Source: Bacteroidales bacterium (GTDB taxonomy: Bacteria; Bacteroidota; Bacteroidia; Bacteroidales; Muribaculaceae). From it: a stretch of 64,000 bases of DNA. The position numbers and the translations under genes were made by a program. The notes under the pieces were generated by a model. It was not told where the DNA came from. It saw nothing but the letters and a program-made list of their open reading frames with translations, and made no database searches. The stretch spans positions 42,612-106,611 of the forward strand of contig JAUNPQ010000001.1 of assembly GCA_030536615.1 (NCBI GenBank), given 5' to 3'. This document shows, in pieces, positions 45,713 to 55,549 of this stretch. Each line of letters starts with the position of its first letter. Positions within the stretch are counted from its first letter, which is position 1.

Positions 45713-47167
45713 TTATTTCTTTGTCAGGGTGATCTGATAGGGCAGTGTGCTCAGGTCCAGACGGACATGATAGTTGCCGGCAGCCGGAGCGGCTATGTTG
45801 TCTCCCTTGTATTTCAGATCATTCACTTCACCGCCGAAGTCAATGTCCCATGCATGGTTTGCACGGATCTTGAACTCACCTGCGCCAAAAGCGATGTCAC
45901 CTTCCCAGACAAGCATGTCTGCGCTCGGAGTCAGGGCAACATCGTTGTCCCAGCCCTGCGGGCATGCATCGCCGATGAGACCGAGAACGGTCACCGGAGC
46001 GAGATTGTAAGTCAGAGAGGCTATGTTGGCTGTGCACCAGTACAGGCCGTTGGCGGGGGCTGACAGGTTGCCTGCGCCGCCGTCGTTGGTCAGCTGACCC
46101 TCGGTTCCGTTGCTGCCGAAGTTGCTGCCGTCCCAGTTCGGTTTGCTGGTGAACTTGAACTCACCGTCAAGATGAGCGAAGCCCATATAGTTGGCATAGT
46201 CCTCGGTATAGAGCATCTGCGATGCGCCGTGGCTCCAGCCGTTTGAGTTGCCCGGAGTCCACAGATTGTCAATGGCTGACTTGAACTCATAGGTGCCTTC
46301 CTCCAGATTGATTGTGATCAGGAATGAGCCGCCTTGTTTGATGCAGCCTGCGCCGCAGTCAGTGGTGGCTGTGCGCGGTACGAGCATGCCGCTCATCTCC
46401 TCGCTGCCGTTCTCGGCAACACCCCATGATGCGTTGTCGGCATCAACCCAGTTGCCTGTGATATAGGTTGATTCGGGGACAACCTTCCACCACCATCCGC
46501 CGGCGGCATCGGCAGTGCTGATGTCAACCTTGAGGGTGAACACGGGATCGTCATAGGGACTCTCGTCAGAGTGGTTGAACTTCACGGCGTTGGCAACGCT
46601 CCAGCCGTTGATGGTGCCAAGCAGATAGTAGTTGTCCTCTATCACCAGAGTTGACGGATAGGGGAGTACTTTCAGTGTGAACGGGCCCCAGTAGGTTGTC
46701 GGGTCACCAAGACGCACGCTTGAATTATCCTTGTTGGCATAGGCCGCATAGCGCGCATAGATGGTGCGCTCCTTGGGACCCTTGCTGATGTTGGCATAGT
46801 AGATGCCCTGCAGGTCATCGGGGTTAACTGTCACAACACCGGTGTCACCGTTTCTCTCAACAGAAACCGGAACTTCGGCAATGCGGCTGAAAGACTCGTC
46901 CTTGCTGATCTGCATCACAATGTTCAGATCATAGTCAGCGGGGAATTCAGTCACGTTGAAATCCACCAGACTGATGGTCTGGGCGCTGTTGTTGAGCTCC
47001 TCGAGATTGAGAGTCGCATCGGTCTGCGCGTCGGCTGTCATCGTGAGGTTCTGGACATCGAAGATTGCAGGTTCCGGATTCACCGGCACACTGATCACAT
47101 CGTTGTCATCGCAGGCAGTGAAGGTCAATCCTAATGCCACTGCCGACAATATTGCTAATTTCTTCAT
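45713..47167 (-). CDS. SusF/SusE-type outer-membrane glycan-binding lipoprotein
   Basis: 484 residues from ATG 47167. Lipoprotein signal with lipobox FTAC. An N-terminal SusE-like Ig domain (AIFDVQNLTMTADAQTDATLNL) is followed by starch-binding-like beta modules with exposed Trp (YYLLGTINGWSVANAVKF; DNLWTPGNSNGWSHGASQML; VLGLIGDACPQGWDNDVALTP). Such proteins sit on the cell surface and hold polysaccharide. Last gene of the susCDEF-like operon. An alpha-glucan ligand is plausible but unproven. Confidence 0.88.
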   Translation of the reverse strand: MKKLAILSAVALGLTFTACDDNDVISVPVNPEPAIFDVQNLTMTADAQTDATLNLEELNNSAQTISLVDFNVTEFPADYDLNIVMQISKDESFSRIAEVPVSVERNGDTGVVTVNPDDLQGIYYANISKGPKERTIYARYAAYANKDNSSVRLGDPTTYWGPFTLKVLPYPSTLVIEDNYYLLGTINGWSVANAVKFNHSDESPYDDPVFTLKVDISTADAAGGWWWKVVPESTYITGNWVDADNASWGVAENGSEEMSGMLVPRTATTDCGAGCIKQGGSFLITINLEEGTYEFKSAIDNLWTPGNSNGWSHGASQMLYTEDYANYMGFAHLDGEFKFTSKPNWDGSNFGSNGTEGQLTNDGGAGNLSAPANGLYWCTANIASLTYNLAPVTVLGLIGDACPQGWDNDVALTPSADMLVWEGDIAFGAGEFKIRANHAWDIDFGGEVNDLKYKGDNIAAPAAGNYHVRLDLSTLPYQITLTKK

Positions 47168-47206
47168 ATATAAGCTTTTTATCATGTTAGTGGAATAGGG
47201 TTGTCA

Positions 47207-48091
47207 TCATTCGGCTTCTGCCGGTGCCACACTGATGGTCATGGCGTTGAGATCCACACATATGGTCATCAGACCGCCCGGCCATGTCGGGAAGTTGAAT
47301 GCGCCCTTGCCGGCCATAATCTTGCCGCTCCATGCGTTGTTGGCGTCAAGTGTCTCGTCAACGGGATTGTCATCGGTCTGTGCGCCGTATGAATCGGTAT
47401 CCCAGTTGGTCAGTGTGGTGTAGAAGCGGAACATAGCCTCGCCCTGGTTGACCTGGAATGTGCCGTAGTATACATTTGAGCCTATCTCCTCGTCTTTCTC
47501 AAACAGACGCCATGCGCTGTAGTGCTCCACATTTGAGGGTGACGGACCTGACCATCCTTCGGGCTGACCCACCAGATAGATGAAGTTAGGCGACGGAATG
47601 GCGAAATAGGGCATCACTTTGTTCAGTGTGCAATAGTTGCTTGTTGTCACCTTTGAACCGGGTATGGATGCAATCTCGCAGGTGGCTTTCAGATAAACTT
47701 TCACGGTGCCGGGGAAAACATATCCGGCATCATCCTTGGTCAGGCCTGACAGTTTGCAGATGGCCTCGGAGATCTCGCTCTCCTTGAGCATGATGCGTGA
47801 GGAATTGTTCTCTGCCGAAACCTCGGCGGTGTTGGCGAATGACGGATCAAGTGACACCACAGCGCCATAGGTTGTGGGGCCCATCGGAGCGCCGTAGTCA
47901 GGGGCACTCTTAACAACAATCTCAAGTGTGCCGTTTGTGGTCAGCTCATAATATTGGTTCTGGAGCGCCGGCTCATAAACCTCAAACTTGCTGGCGTCAG
48001 CCTCGTGGAACACGGGCTTCTTCTCATCCTCGCAGCTTGAAAGGCCGAGCACTGCGGTGAGCGCAACCAGGAAAAATGATAATTTTTTCAT
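47207..48091 (-). CDS. SusE-domain outer-membrane lipoprotein
   Basis: 294 residues. Lipobox LSSC after a signal peptide. Two parts are visible: a SusE domain (YELTTNGTLEIVVKSAPDYGAPMGPTTYGAVVSLDPSF) and a C-terminal glycan-binding-like module (FIYLVGQPEGWSGPSPSNVEHYSAWRLF; GTFQVNQGEAMFRFYTTL). It contacts captured glycan with SusF and the SusCD transporter. Directly between the susD-like and susF-like genes. Confidence 0.88.
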   Translation of the reverse strand: MKKLSFFLVALTAVLGLSSCEDEKKPVFHEADASKFEVYEPALQNQYYELTTNGTLEIVVKSAPDYGAPMGPTTYGAVVSLDPSFANTAEVSAENNSSRIMLKESEISEAICKLSGLTKDDAGYVFPGTVKVYLKATCEIASIPGSKVTTSNYCTLNKVMPYFAIPSPNFIYLVGQPEGWSGPSPSNVEHYSAWRLFEKDEEIGSNVYYGTFQVNQGEAMFRFYTTLTNWDTDSYGAQTDDNPVDETLDANNAWSGKIMAGKGAFNFPTWPGGLMTICVDLNAMTISVAPAEAE

Positions 48092-48171
48092 GTGTAAAAA
48101 ATGTTTTTATCAAGGGCCTTGTCCGCCTGTGTCCGCAACAAGGACACAGGCGTCCTCAGCCGGGGATGAAA

Positions 48172-49845
48172 TCAATAGTTGGGATTCTGGTTAAAGTCAG
48201 GCTGTGCGCTGAGAATGTTGGTGGGTATGGGCATGATGTCCATGTAGCTGCGGAACGCCTGGCCGTCAACTGACATCTGTGTGCCTTTGAAAGCCCACAT
48301 GTAGTTGCTGCCTGAGAATTTCTTGTGACGCACAAGGTCACTGCGGCGTGTCAGCTCCCAGTAGAGCTCGCGGCAACGCTCGTCAAGGATGTTGTTCGCG
48401 GTCAGGTCTGCGGCTTCCCAGGGAGTCACACCGGCGCGTTCGCGCACATAGTTCGCATACTCAAGAGCCTTGTCCTGTGTGCCGCTGCCGTTCATGATGA
48501 AACTCTCGGCATACATCAGGTAAACGTCGGCAAGACGCAGCAGGGGCAGGTCTGTGTCAACCCATGTCTCGGCACGGGCAGGTCCGTCACCGTATGAGCC
48601 GCCGTTCTCCTCGCTCCAGGCGCCGTCTGTTCCGGCAATCAGGTTGGTGAACTTGATAACCGCATAACCTTCTGAGAATTCGCTGAACTTGCCGTTGGCC
48701 TTTTTGAAGCCGTTTGACTCCATGCCCCACATTGAGCAGCGTATATCCTCTGACGGGTTGAACTTGTCTGAGAACTGTTGTGTGGCATGCATACATGCCC
48801 AGGGATTGTTGATGCCGTAGTCAGATGAAGACATATAGACACCGTTGGGGTCGCTGCTGTTGGTGGTGGCAGCGGCAATCAGGAACTGTGTGCCGCCATA
48901 GGCCTGTGTGTAGGCAGCGTCGTAGGGTATGCCCCACAGAATCTCGTTCTCGGCTTTGTTTGAGCCGCCGGGCATATAGGCGTCGTTGCTTGCGCAGAAC
49001 AGATACAGATACTGATTGGCAAGACCTGAGCCGTTGAAACCGCCGCCTTTGTGACGTGCAATCACTTCATCGCACAGTGAGGCGCATTTGTCATAGCCGT
49101 TCACCTGATTGGTGGTGTACACCTGTGCGTTCAGGCAAAGACGGGCGTGGAGAGCCTGTGCGCCGTCAAGGCCCACATGGCCGTACTGTACCTGGTCATT
49201 GGGGAACTCGGCCTTGTACAGGGCCTCTATCTCGTCAAGCTCGCCGTCAAGCCAGTTGTACAGGAACTTGCGGTCTTTCTGCACGGGGGATGAGCCAATC
49301 TCGTCGGTGTCGAGCGTGAAAGAGCCCTGACCGAAGATGTCTATCACCCAATAGTATGACATGGCGCGCAGTGTGCGGGCCTCGAGGACCATCTTGCGCA
49401 ATTCCGGATTCTCATTGTCACGTGCCTGCTGTATGAAGTCGTTACATACGGCTATGTGTGAGTACAGACGTGAGTATGTGCCGAATATGTTGGCATTGTC
49501 CTTGCCCCAGGTGTTGGTCACAAGGTCAACCACGCCAAGGTCAGGCCAGATCCATATGCACTCGTCGGTGGTGAACTCATTCATCATGAACAGGGCGCGG
49601 GTATACTGCGATGTTCCGCCGTCAATACCGCTGATGTCGCAGGCGCCGTTGGGACCGTACTGACCTGAATAAGCCATTCCGCCATAGCACTTGTTGAGCA
49701 CGTTCTGGTAGTCGGCGGGCGTCAGCGTGTTGCCCGGAACCAGATTCGGATCATTGGGAGTCAGATCCAGATCACCCACACATGAGGTCAGTGTCATGGC
49801 TGCTCCGAACAGTCCGGCTGTCAATATTTTGATATATGATTTCAT
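48172..49845 (-). CDS. SusD/RagB-family nutrient-binding lipoprotein
   Basis: 557 residues. Lipobox LTSC, then the SusD helical TPR-like scaffold (LTPADYQNVLNKCYGGMAYSGQYG; LRTLRAMSYYWVIDIFGQ-like ARTLRAMSYYWVIDIFG; GALALHARLCL-like). The C-terminal conserved block is LADVYLMYAESFIMNG, then ERAGVTPW and LYWELTRRSDLVRHKKF. It forms the lid of the SusC barrel and binds the glycan. Second gene of the operon. Confidence 0.96.
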   Translation of the reverse strand: MKSYIKILTAGLFGAAMTLTSCVGDLDLTPNDPNLVPGNTLTPADYQNVLNKCYGGMAYSGQYGPNGACDISGIDGGTSQYTRALFMMNEFTTDECIWIWPDLGVVDLVTNTWGKDNANIFGTYSRLYSHIAVCNDFIQQARDNENPELRKMVLEARTLRAMSYYWVIDIFGQGSFTLDTDEIGSSPVQKDRKFLYNWLDGELDEIEALYKAEFPNDQVQYGHVGLDGAQALHARLCLNAQVYTTNQVNGYDKCASLCDEVIARHKGGGFNGSGLANQYLYLFCASNDAYMPGGSNKAENEILWGIPYDAAYTQAYGGTQFLIAAATTNSSDPNGVYMSSSDYGINNPWACMHATQQFSDKFNPSEDIRCSMWGMESNGFKKANGKFSEFSEGYAVIKFTNLIAGTDGAWSEENGGSYGDGPARAETWVDTDLPLLRLADVYLMYAESFIMNGSGTQDKALEYANYVRERAGVTPWEAADLTANNILDERCRELYWELTRRSDLVRHKKFSGSNYMWAFKGTQMSVDGQAFRSYMDIMPIPTNILSAQPDFNQNPNY

Positions 49846-49903
49846 ATATGTTTTTGTATTGCTTTTTGCAGTTTGTTTTTTGTTGACTTTTCTCTATCCT
49901 TGA

Positions 49904-52900
49904 TCAGAACGTTGCCACCAGACCCAATGAGAAGGTGCGTGAGCGCGGATATACATTGTTGTCTATACCGCTGTGGTCCATGTCGCCGCCAACCTCGGGA
50001 TCAAGTCCTTTGTACTTGGTGATGACAAACGGGTTCTGGACAGCTCCGAACAGGCGCAGACGCAGACGGTCGGCAAGCAGGTTGTTCCAGGTGTAACCAA
50101 GGGTGATGTTGTCGCAACGCAGATATGAGGCGTTCTCCAGGAAATAGTCGCTGAAATAATAGTTGGCGTTTGATTTGTCCTTGAAGTAGATATCGCTCTT
50201 CAGCACGTTGTTCAGACCATAGTTGGCAAGTGAGCCGGTGGCTATGTTGCTGGCGCGCATGTTGTCATAGACATAGTTGCCCAGTGAGGCACGCAGTGAG
50301 AAGCCCAGATCCCAGTTCTTGTAGGCGAACTGGTGAGACATGGTCATCACGACTGTCGGATCGGCGCTGTGACGCAGCACACGGTCATCGGAGTTGATGA
50401 TACCGTCGTTGTTCTGGTCAACGAACACACCCTCGATGGGGTTGCCGTCCTCGCCGTATACCTGCTGCAGAACATAGAATGAACCTGCCGGATAGCCCAC
50501 CTTGTGAGCCTTGATGGTGTTACCCGTCGCTCCGCTGATGCCGCCGGTGTTGATAACCTCGTTCTCGCCTGAGAGTTTGGTGATCTTGTTGTGGTTCCAG
50601 CCCACATTGTAGTTGACGGTCCAGGTGAAGTCCTTGGTCACAACCGGACGGGCGCTGATGTTGAATTCAACACCATAGTTCTCAAGGTCGCCGATGTTGC
50701 GGTTGAGCATGTTTGTTGTCGATGAGCCGGCGGGAATGGTCACGTATGACAGCAGGTCGGTTGTCTTGCGGTAGTAACCGTCAATGCTGGCTGTGATGCG
50801 GTTGTTGAGGAAGCCGAAGTCAAAGCCGGCGTTCCATGTCGTGGTGGTCTCCCACTTCAGGTCAGGATTGTAACCCTGCAGGAAATAGCCGGGCAGATAA
50901 GTCACGTTGCCGTTGCCGTCAACCACGGGATAGTACGAACCCGGGCCGGCTATTGAGTACATGGGCAGATAGTTGCAGGTGGAACCCACTTCCTGCTGAC
51001 CGGTCATACCCCAGCCCAGACGCAGTTTCCACTCGTTCCACCATGAGCGTGTGCCGGCCATGAATGACTCCTCGGCTATACGCCATCCCAGAGCCACAGC
51101 GGGGAACACACCCCAGCGGTTGTCTTTTGAGAAGCGTGAGGTGGCATCGCCACGGACAGTGGCTGTCAGCAGATAGCGGTCCTTGAACGTATAGTTGATA
51201 CGGCCAAAGAATGACAGCAGCTGCAGGTGCTCCGCATAGTGGTAGTTGCCGCTCGGGTCAACGATGTCGTTGGTGAAGTTCTTGCCGATGGCATCCGCTG
51301 TCGAGGGATTGTAGTCAAGATTGTAGGAGTATACTCCGGTGCCCTCGGCTACGCTGTAGGAGGGAGTGTAGAAGCCCATTGTGGTGGGACGGCCGTCCTC
51401 GGAGTTTGAACCGAAGTGACGCTCGCGTTTGTAGAAACGCTGCCATTCATAACCGGCGGTCACATCCAGATTGGAGTATATCTCGCTCAGTTCCTTGCGG
51501 TAGTTCAGGTAGAAGTTGAGGAGCGTGTTGCTCTTGAACTGCTTGCTGTAATTCTCAAAGCCGGCGCCGTCCTTGCGGTGGCTCCACCATGTGTTGGGAG
51601 TGTTGGCCTCGGTGATGTTCCACTCGCGTCCGCTGGTAACGTCATAGCCCAGGTTCAGGTTGGCATGCAGCTCGGGCAGGAAGTGGAATGAATAGTCAAG
51701 CTGAAGGTTACCGTTGCTGCGCAGCACATCGGCGTGGTGGTTGTAACCTTCAACATACGTCATCGGGTTGCGGCTTGCATTCTGCTCCACAAGCGCCTCA
51801 TGTGAAGTATTGTGGTTAACCCAGGTGAAATAGCCGCCAAACAGATACTGCTGGCCGCTGTTGCCTGACACAGGTATGTTGGCATAGACCGGCTTGGTGG
51901 GGTCAAAGGCCATGGCGGCGCTCAGACCGCTTGCGTTTGAGATACGGTTGTGGACATAGTATCCGTGAACAGTTGCTGTTACACTCAGATGGTTGTCAAA
52001 GAACTTCGGGGTCAATGTGGCGCCCAGGGTGGCACGGTCCATTGATGAACCTTTCAGGATACCGTTTGAGTTCATGTATGAAGCGTCAACGCGGTAGGGA
52101 AGGTTCTTTGTCGTTCCGGAAACAGACAGGCTGTAATCAGATGAGAATGTGGTGCGCAGAAGCTCTTTCTGCCAGTCGGTGTTGTAGTTGCGGCCGCCGA
52201 AATAGAGACGATTCTGGGCTTTTTCGTCAAAGTTGGCCTTGATCAGGTCGGCGAACTCGTATCCGTCAAGCACATCCCAGGTCTTGGCGACTGTGTTGAC
52301 ATACATGTTCATTGAGAAATTCACTTTCGGAGCGCCGCTGTGACCCTTCTTGGTGGTCACGATGATCACACCGTTCGATGCGCGTGAACCGTAGATGGCC
52401 GTTGCAGAAGCATCCTTCAGCACAGTCATTGACTCGATTGACTCAGGCGAGAGCATGGCAAGAGGGTTGTCCATACCCCATATTTTTCCGTTGTCCAGAG
52501 GCACACCGTCAACAACAATCAGAGGGTCATTGCTGGCGTTCAGTGATGAGCCGCCGCGCACACGGATGGTGGCATTGCCCTCGGGACCGCCGGCGGTGGT
52601 AACAATCACACCGGGAGTCTGGCCCACAAGCATGTTCTGCACTGAGGTGGCCAGACCGGCCTCTATCTCGTCAGGTTTGATGACGGCCACTGATCCGGTG
52701 GCGTCCTCTTTCTTGACTGTTCCGTAGCCAATCACTACAAGTTCATTGAGCACCTGGCTGTCGCCTTTCAGATGTACTTCAATGTGTGAGTTCCCGTTCA
52801 GGGGAACGGTCTGTGTCTGGGCGCCCACATAGGTGATAACCAGAGTGGCATGGGTGGAAGGTACCGAAATGGTGAAATTACCATCGATATCCGTGGCCGC

Positions 52901-53077
52901 GCCGACGCCCGGCTGTCCTTGCACGGTGACACTGGCTCCGATGGCGGGTTCCTCATCAGGGTCATAGACAGTTCCCGTCACTGTCACCTTCTGTGCCAAA
53001 GCGGGGAAAAACATGAACAGTGCCATTGCTATGGCAAGCCATGCTTTCCGGTTCATTTGAAAACAAATGTTCTTCAT
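49904..53077 (-). CDS. SusC/RagA-family TonB-linked outer-membrane transporter
   Basis: 1057 residues. Signal peptide, carboxypeptidase-like domain (VTVTGTVYDPDEEPAIGASVTVQG), TonB box-like region and plug (LNELVVIGYGTVKKEDATGSV; IRVRGGSSLNASNDPLIVVDGVPLDNG; SMTVLKDASATAIYGSRASNGVIIVTTKKG), then a 22-strand barrel ending in VYPRSRTFSLGLVATF with the terminal Phe. It imports oligosaccharides with TonB energy. ATG 53056 is an alternative start. First gene of the operon. Confidence 0.97.
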   Translation of the reverse strand: MKNICFQMNRKAWLAIAMALFMFFPALAQKVTVTGTVYDPDEEPAIGASVTVQGQPGVGAATDIDGNFTISVPSTHATLVITYVGAQTQTVPLNGNSHIEVHLKGDSQVLNELVVIGYGTVKKEDATGSVAVIKPDEIEAGLATSVQNMLVGQTPGVIVTTAGGPEGNATIRVRGGSSLNASNDPLIVVDGVPLDNGKIWGMDNPLAMLSPESIESMTVLKDASATAIYGSRASNGVIIVTTKKGHSGAPKVNFSMNMYVNTVAKTWDVLDGYEFADLIKANFDEKAQNRLYFGGRNYNTDWQKELLRTTFSSDYSLSVSGTTKNLPYRVDASYMNSNGILKGSSMDRATLGATLTPKFFDNHLSVTATVHGYYVHNRISNASGLSAAMAFDPTKPVYANIPVSGNSGQQYLFGGYFTWVNHNTSHEALVEQNASRNPMTYVEGYNHHADVLRSNGNLQLDYSFHFLPELHANLNLGYDVTSGREWNITEANTPNTWWSHRKDGAGFENYSKQFKSNTLLNFYLNYRKELSEIYSNLDVTAGYEWQRFYKRERHFGSNSEDGRPTTMGFYTPSYSVAEGTGVYSYNLDYNPSTADAIGKNFTNDIVDPSGNYHYAEHLQLLSFFGRINYTFKDRYLLTATVRGDATSRFSKDNRWGVFPAVALGWRIAEESFMAGTRSWWNEWKLRLGWGMTGQQEVGSTCNYLPMYSIAGPGSYYPVVDGNGNVTYLPGYFLQGYNPDLKWETTTTWNAGFDFGFLNNRITASIDGYYRKTTDLLSYVTIPAGSSTTNMLNRNIGDLENYGVEFNISARPVVTKDFTWTVNYNVGWNHNKITKLSGENEVINTGGISGATGNTIKAHKVGYPAGSFYVLQQVYGEDGNPIEGVFVDQNNDGIINSDDRVLRHSADPTVVMTMSHQFAYKNWDLGFSLRASLGNYVYDNMRASNIATGSLANYGLNNVLKSDIYFKDKSNANYYFSDYFLENASYLRCDNITLGYTWNNLLADRLRLRLFGAVQNPFVITKYKGLDPEVGGDMDHSGIDNNVYPRSRTFSLGLVATF

Positions 53078-53516
53078 GCAACAAGTTTTTTTAGTTAGAC
53101 TTTTAAGTATTTATTTTTGAGTTTTATATTGTCAGTGATGGTCTGTCAGATTTGTGCGCCGCTGAACCCATCTGTGGTGCGTAGCTTAGGTTATTCTGTT
53201 TTTCGTGGCATAGAACCTTGGTGAAAAAGGCAGACATCCATAGGCGCTTGTCTGTCATGGCTGGATATCGCGGAGCGCTTTTTGACGCTCCCAACGCATT
53301 GATTGTTCGTCTTATAGTTTAATTTTGGTTGTCGTATTGTCCTGTGGCGACGTTGTTATCCGCCGCCATCTCCCGCAGCCACATGAAATGACCGGAGAAT
53401 TCTGACTGCAAATTAAACATAATTTTACCAATCAGAATGACTTTTTGTAATGAATAACTAAAATTTTAATAAAATTTAATATTCTCGCCGCACTTCTTTC
53501 GCTGAATAGTTGCGCC
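53078..53516 (-). other. Long leader/intergenic region upstream of the susC-like gene
   Basis: 439 bp without a gene. A near-consensus -7 TTAATTTG lies at 53416-53409 on the minus strand. Within the presumed leader CAGACA (53231-53236) faces TGTCTG (53249-53254), and GGAGCG (53272-53277) faces CGCTCC (53286-53291). The left 60 bp and right 60 bp are very AT-rich. No regulator gene is present. Confidence 0.45.
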
Positions 53517-54719
53517 TCAGAAGTTGCGACGCACCAGACGCCGTATGGTCAGCAGATTGGCCACCGTCACTACCAGAGTGATCAGAGCACCCGCGCACAC
53601 CGCCGGCCACGGACTGCCCTGCGCTATGCCCATGTCCTCCATGCGCGGACGCCACCACGAGGCTCCCAGCTCAGTCAGAACCACACTCAGCACAAAGACA
53701 GTGACATTGACCGTTATCACCAGAGTGTTGTAAGGCCGCGCCGTCTGCCCCGGACTGTAGCCCAGCAGCATCAGGTCGTGAAGCTTGCGGCGGTTCTTCT
53801 GCAACAGCAGGAAAATGCTAAGCATCAGTATGAAAAACGCCAGCAGGGATATGATACCGCCTATCGCCGCAACAATCACTGTCACCAGTGTCAGGAAATA
53901 CCCCGCCTTTGAACTGTCGGCCTTGTCACCGGCAATCTCATAGCCATTGCGCTGCATGTACCGTTCTATGGCCGGATCGCCGGGGCTGTTCACCTCAACG
54001 ATCAGCCTTGACGGGTCAGCCGCAGCAACCTCCGGGCTGAAACACCTGTTGGCCCAGTCAATGAACTCCTGGGGTGCGGCAAGAGTGTTCAGTCTTGACG
54101 AGAATCCCACAATGCGCGCCGGCACCTCCATGCGTCCGCCCGTGCCGCTCAGCGTCAGCTTTATGGGCACACGCGCCATCAGCGTCTCGCTTATCTGGGG
54201 CATGCCGCGTGTGGCCGCGAAGCCGAAATTATAAAGCGTCAGATAGTCCTTGCTCATGATGATGGGCACCTCAGGCCTTGACGGATCAAAACTCCACTCC
54301 TCGGGCGAGACATCCAGAAACTCATCGGGAATGCTTTCCAGAAACATATACGTTGACATTCCCTTGCCCTGAAAGTTCACGGACATATAGACATTGAAGT
54401 TCGCCGCCGTGAACGTACCCGTGTTGCGCACCCAAGGCTGGCTGTTGAGTTTCTCAACCTCGGCGGCGCTGAAAGTGGTCTCTGCGCCCGCGCCGATGGC
54501 GTTCAGCGCCGAAACCTTCTTGGAAATCACCAGATAGTCCTTGCGCACAAATGAGTCATCGCTGTTGAAAGTGTCGCTCACATCGCCATAGAAACGCAGC
54601 GCGCAGAGCACAATGCTCAGACCTGCCAGATTGGCCAGCGCATAGCCCGCTATCTGCCACACCGATATGTTTTTGCGCAACAGGCGCCACACAAGATTAC
54701 CATTCTTATTTCTGCTCAT
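53517..54719 (-). CDS. ABC transporter permease (FtsX/MacB type)
   Basis: 400 residues with four membrane segments: one near the N-terminus (IAGYALANLAGLSIVLCAL), a large periplasmic domain of about 230 residues, then three (LVTVIVAAIGGIISLLAFFILML; LVITVNVTVFVLSVVLT; AVCAGALITLVVTVANLL), the FtsX fold. Its partner ATPase is just upstream. MacB-like exporters move lipoproteins, peptides or drive envelope stress responses; the substrate is unknown. Confidence 0.85.
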   Translation of the reverse strand: MSRNKNGNLVWRLLRKNISVWQIAGYALANLAGLSIVLCALRFYGDVSDTFNSDDSFVRKDYLVISKKVSALNAIGAGAETTFSAAEVEKLNSQPWVRNTGTFTAANFNVYMSVNFQGKGMSTYMFLESIPDEFLDVSPEEWSFDPSRPEVPIIMSKDYLTLYNFGFAATRGMPQISETLMARVPIKLTLSGTGGRMEVPARIVGFSSRLNTLAAPQEFIDWANRCFSPEVAAADPSRLIVEVNSPGDPAIERYMQRNGYEIAGDKADSSKAGYFLTLVTVIVAAIGGIISLLAFFILMLSIFLLLQKNRRKLHDLMLLGYSPGQTARPYNTLVITVNVTVFVLSVVLTELGASWWRPRMEDMGIAQGSPWPAVCAGALITLVVTVANLLTIRRLVRRNF

Positions 54720-54794
54720 ATTGCCGATGTTTGTTTTCCGGTGATTTTTATATGATTCGTATCTGAATATGTATTAGGCAGCCTTCCGGCATCT

Positions 54795-55460
54795 TTACAG
54801 GTTCAATGTCAGCGGACTTTCAAGCAACAGATGGTTTCCCACCGATGTCGCCACCACCGATGCTCCGGCCTCCGCAGCCACACGCGTCACCATCGCCGCC
54901 ACAATCCCGTTGTTGCGTGCGTCAAGATGGCTCACCGGCTCATCAAGTATGATAAAGTCAAAAGGCTGGCACAGGGCACGTACCGTTGCCGCGCGCTGCT
55001 GCTGTCCTATGCTCAGAAGCCCGGCGCGCTGCCCCGCCTTATGGTCAATCTCAACCTCCTGCAGCATGGCCATGATCTCCCGCTCGCTGTAACGGTCCGT
55101 CAGCCGGTTCTTTATGGCGATGTTCTCCATCACGGTCAACTCTCCGAAAAGGCGCATCTCCTGCGGCAGCAGAGCTATGTGCCGCCTGCGTATGTCGCAC
55201 CATTCGGCTATGCCAAGACTCCTGATGTCTGTGCCGTTGAAACTTATGGTGCCGCTGTAGTCGCTGCGGTTGCCATAGATGAATGAGCACAGCGATGATT
55301 TGCCCGTGCCGCTCTCGGCCATTATCAGATAATTCTCCCCGCGCCTCAGTGTCACGCTGCGCCGCCACACCTCCGAGCGGCACACCGGCTCATCGGCCTC
55401 GGCGCCCGCAAAGACATCCGGAAGCGTTGCCTCGAGAGTTATAGTGTCAATCCTGTCCAT
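54795..55460 (-). CDS. ABC transporter ATP-binding protein
   Basis: 221 residues. Walker A AESGTGKSSL, Q-loop region HIALLPQEMRLF, signature LSIGQQQRAATVRAL, Walker B FIILDEPVSHLD, and a C-terminal region VVATS(V)GNH in place of the usual H-loop His-x pattern. LolD/MacB-class ATPase that pairs with the FtsX permease 75 bp downstream. It follows the terminator of the DUF4836 gene. Confidence 0.92.
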   Translation of the reverse strand: MDRIDTITLEATLPDVFAGAEADEPVCRSEVWRRSVTLRRGENYLIMAESGTGKSSLCSFIYGNRSDYSGTISFNGTDIRSLGIAEWCDIRRRHIALLPQEMRLFGELTVMENIAIKNRLTDRYSEREIMAMLQEVEIDHKAGQRAGLLSIGQQQRAATVRALCQPFDFIILDEPVSHLDARNNGIVAAMVTRVAAEAGASVVATSVGNHLLLESPLTLNL

Positions 55461-55470
55461 TATTTCAGAA

Positions 55471-55507
55471 TGCCGGAGGGTAGCGCATCAGCACCACTCC
55501 TCCGGCA
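55471..55507 (-). terminator. Hairpin after the DUF4836 gene
   Basis: TGCCGGAGG (55471-55479) pairs with CCTCCGGCA (55499-55507), 19-nt loop. The T-run after it on the minus strand is weak (TTCTGAAAT). It separates DUF4836 from the ABC genes. Confidence 0.55.
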
Positions 55508-55549
55508 GTTTAATAATACATGTCAATGCCGGGCTATCCGGCTGTCAGA

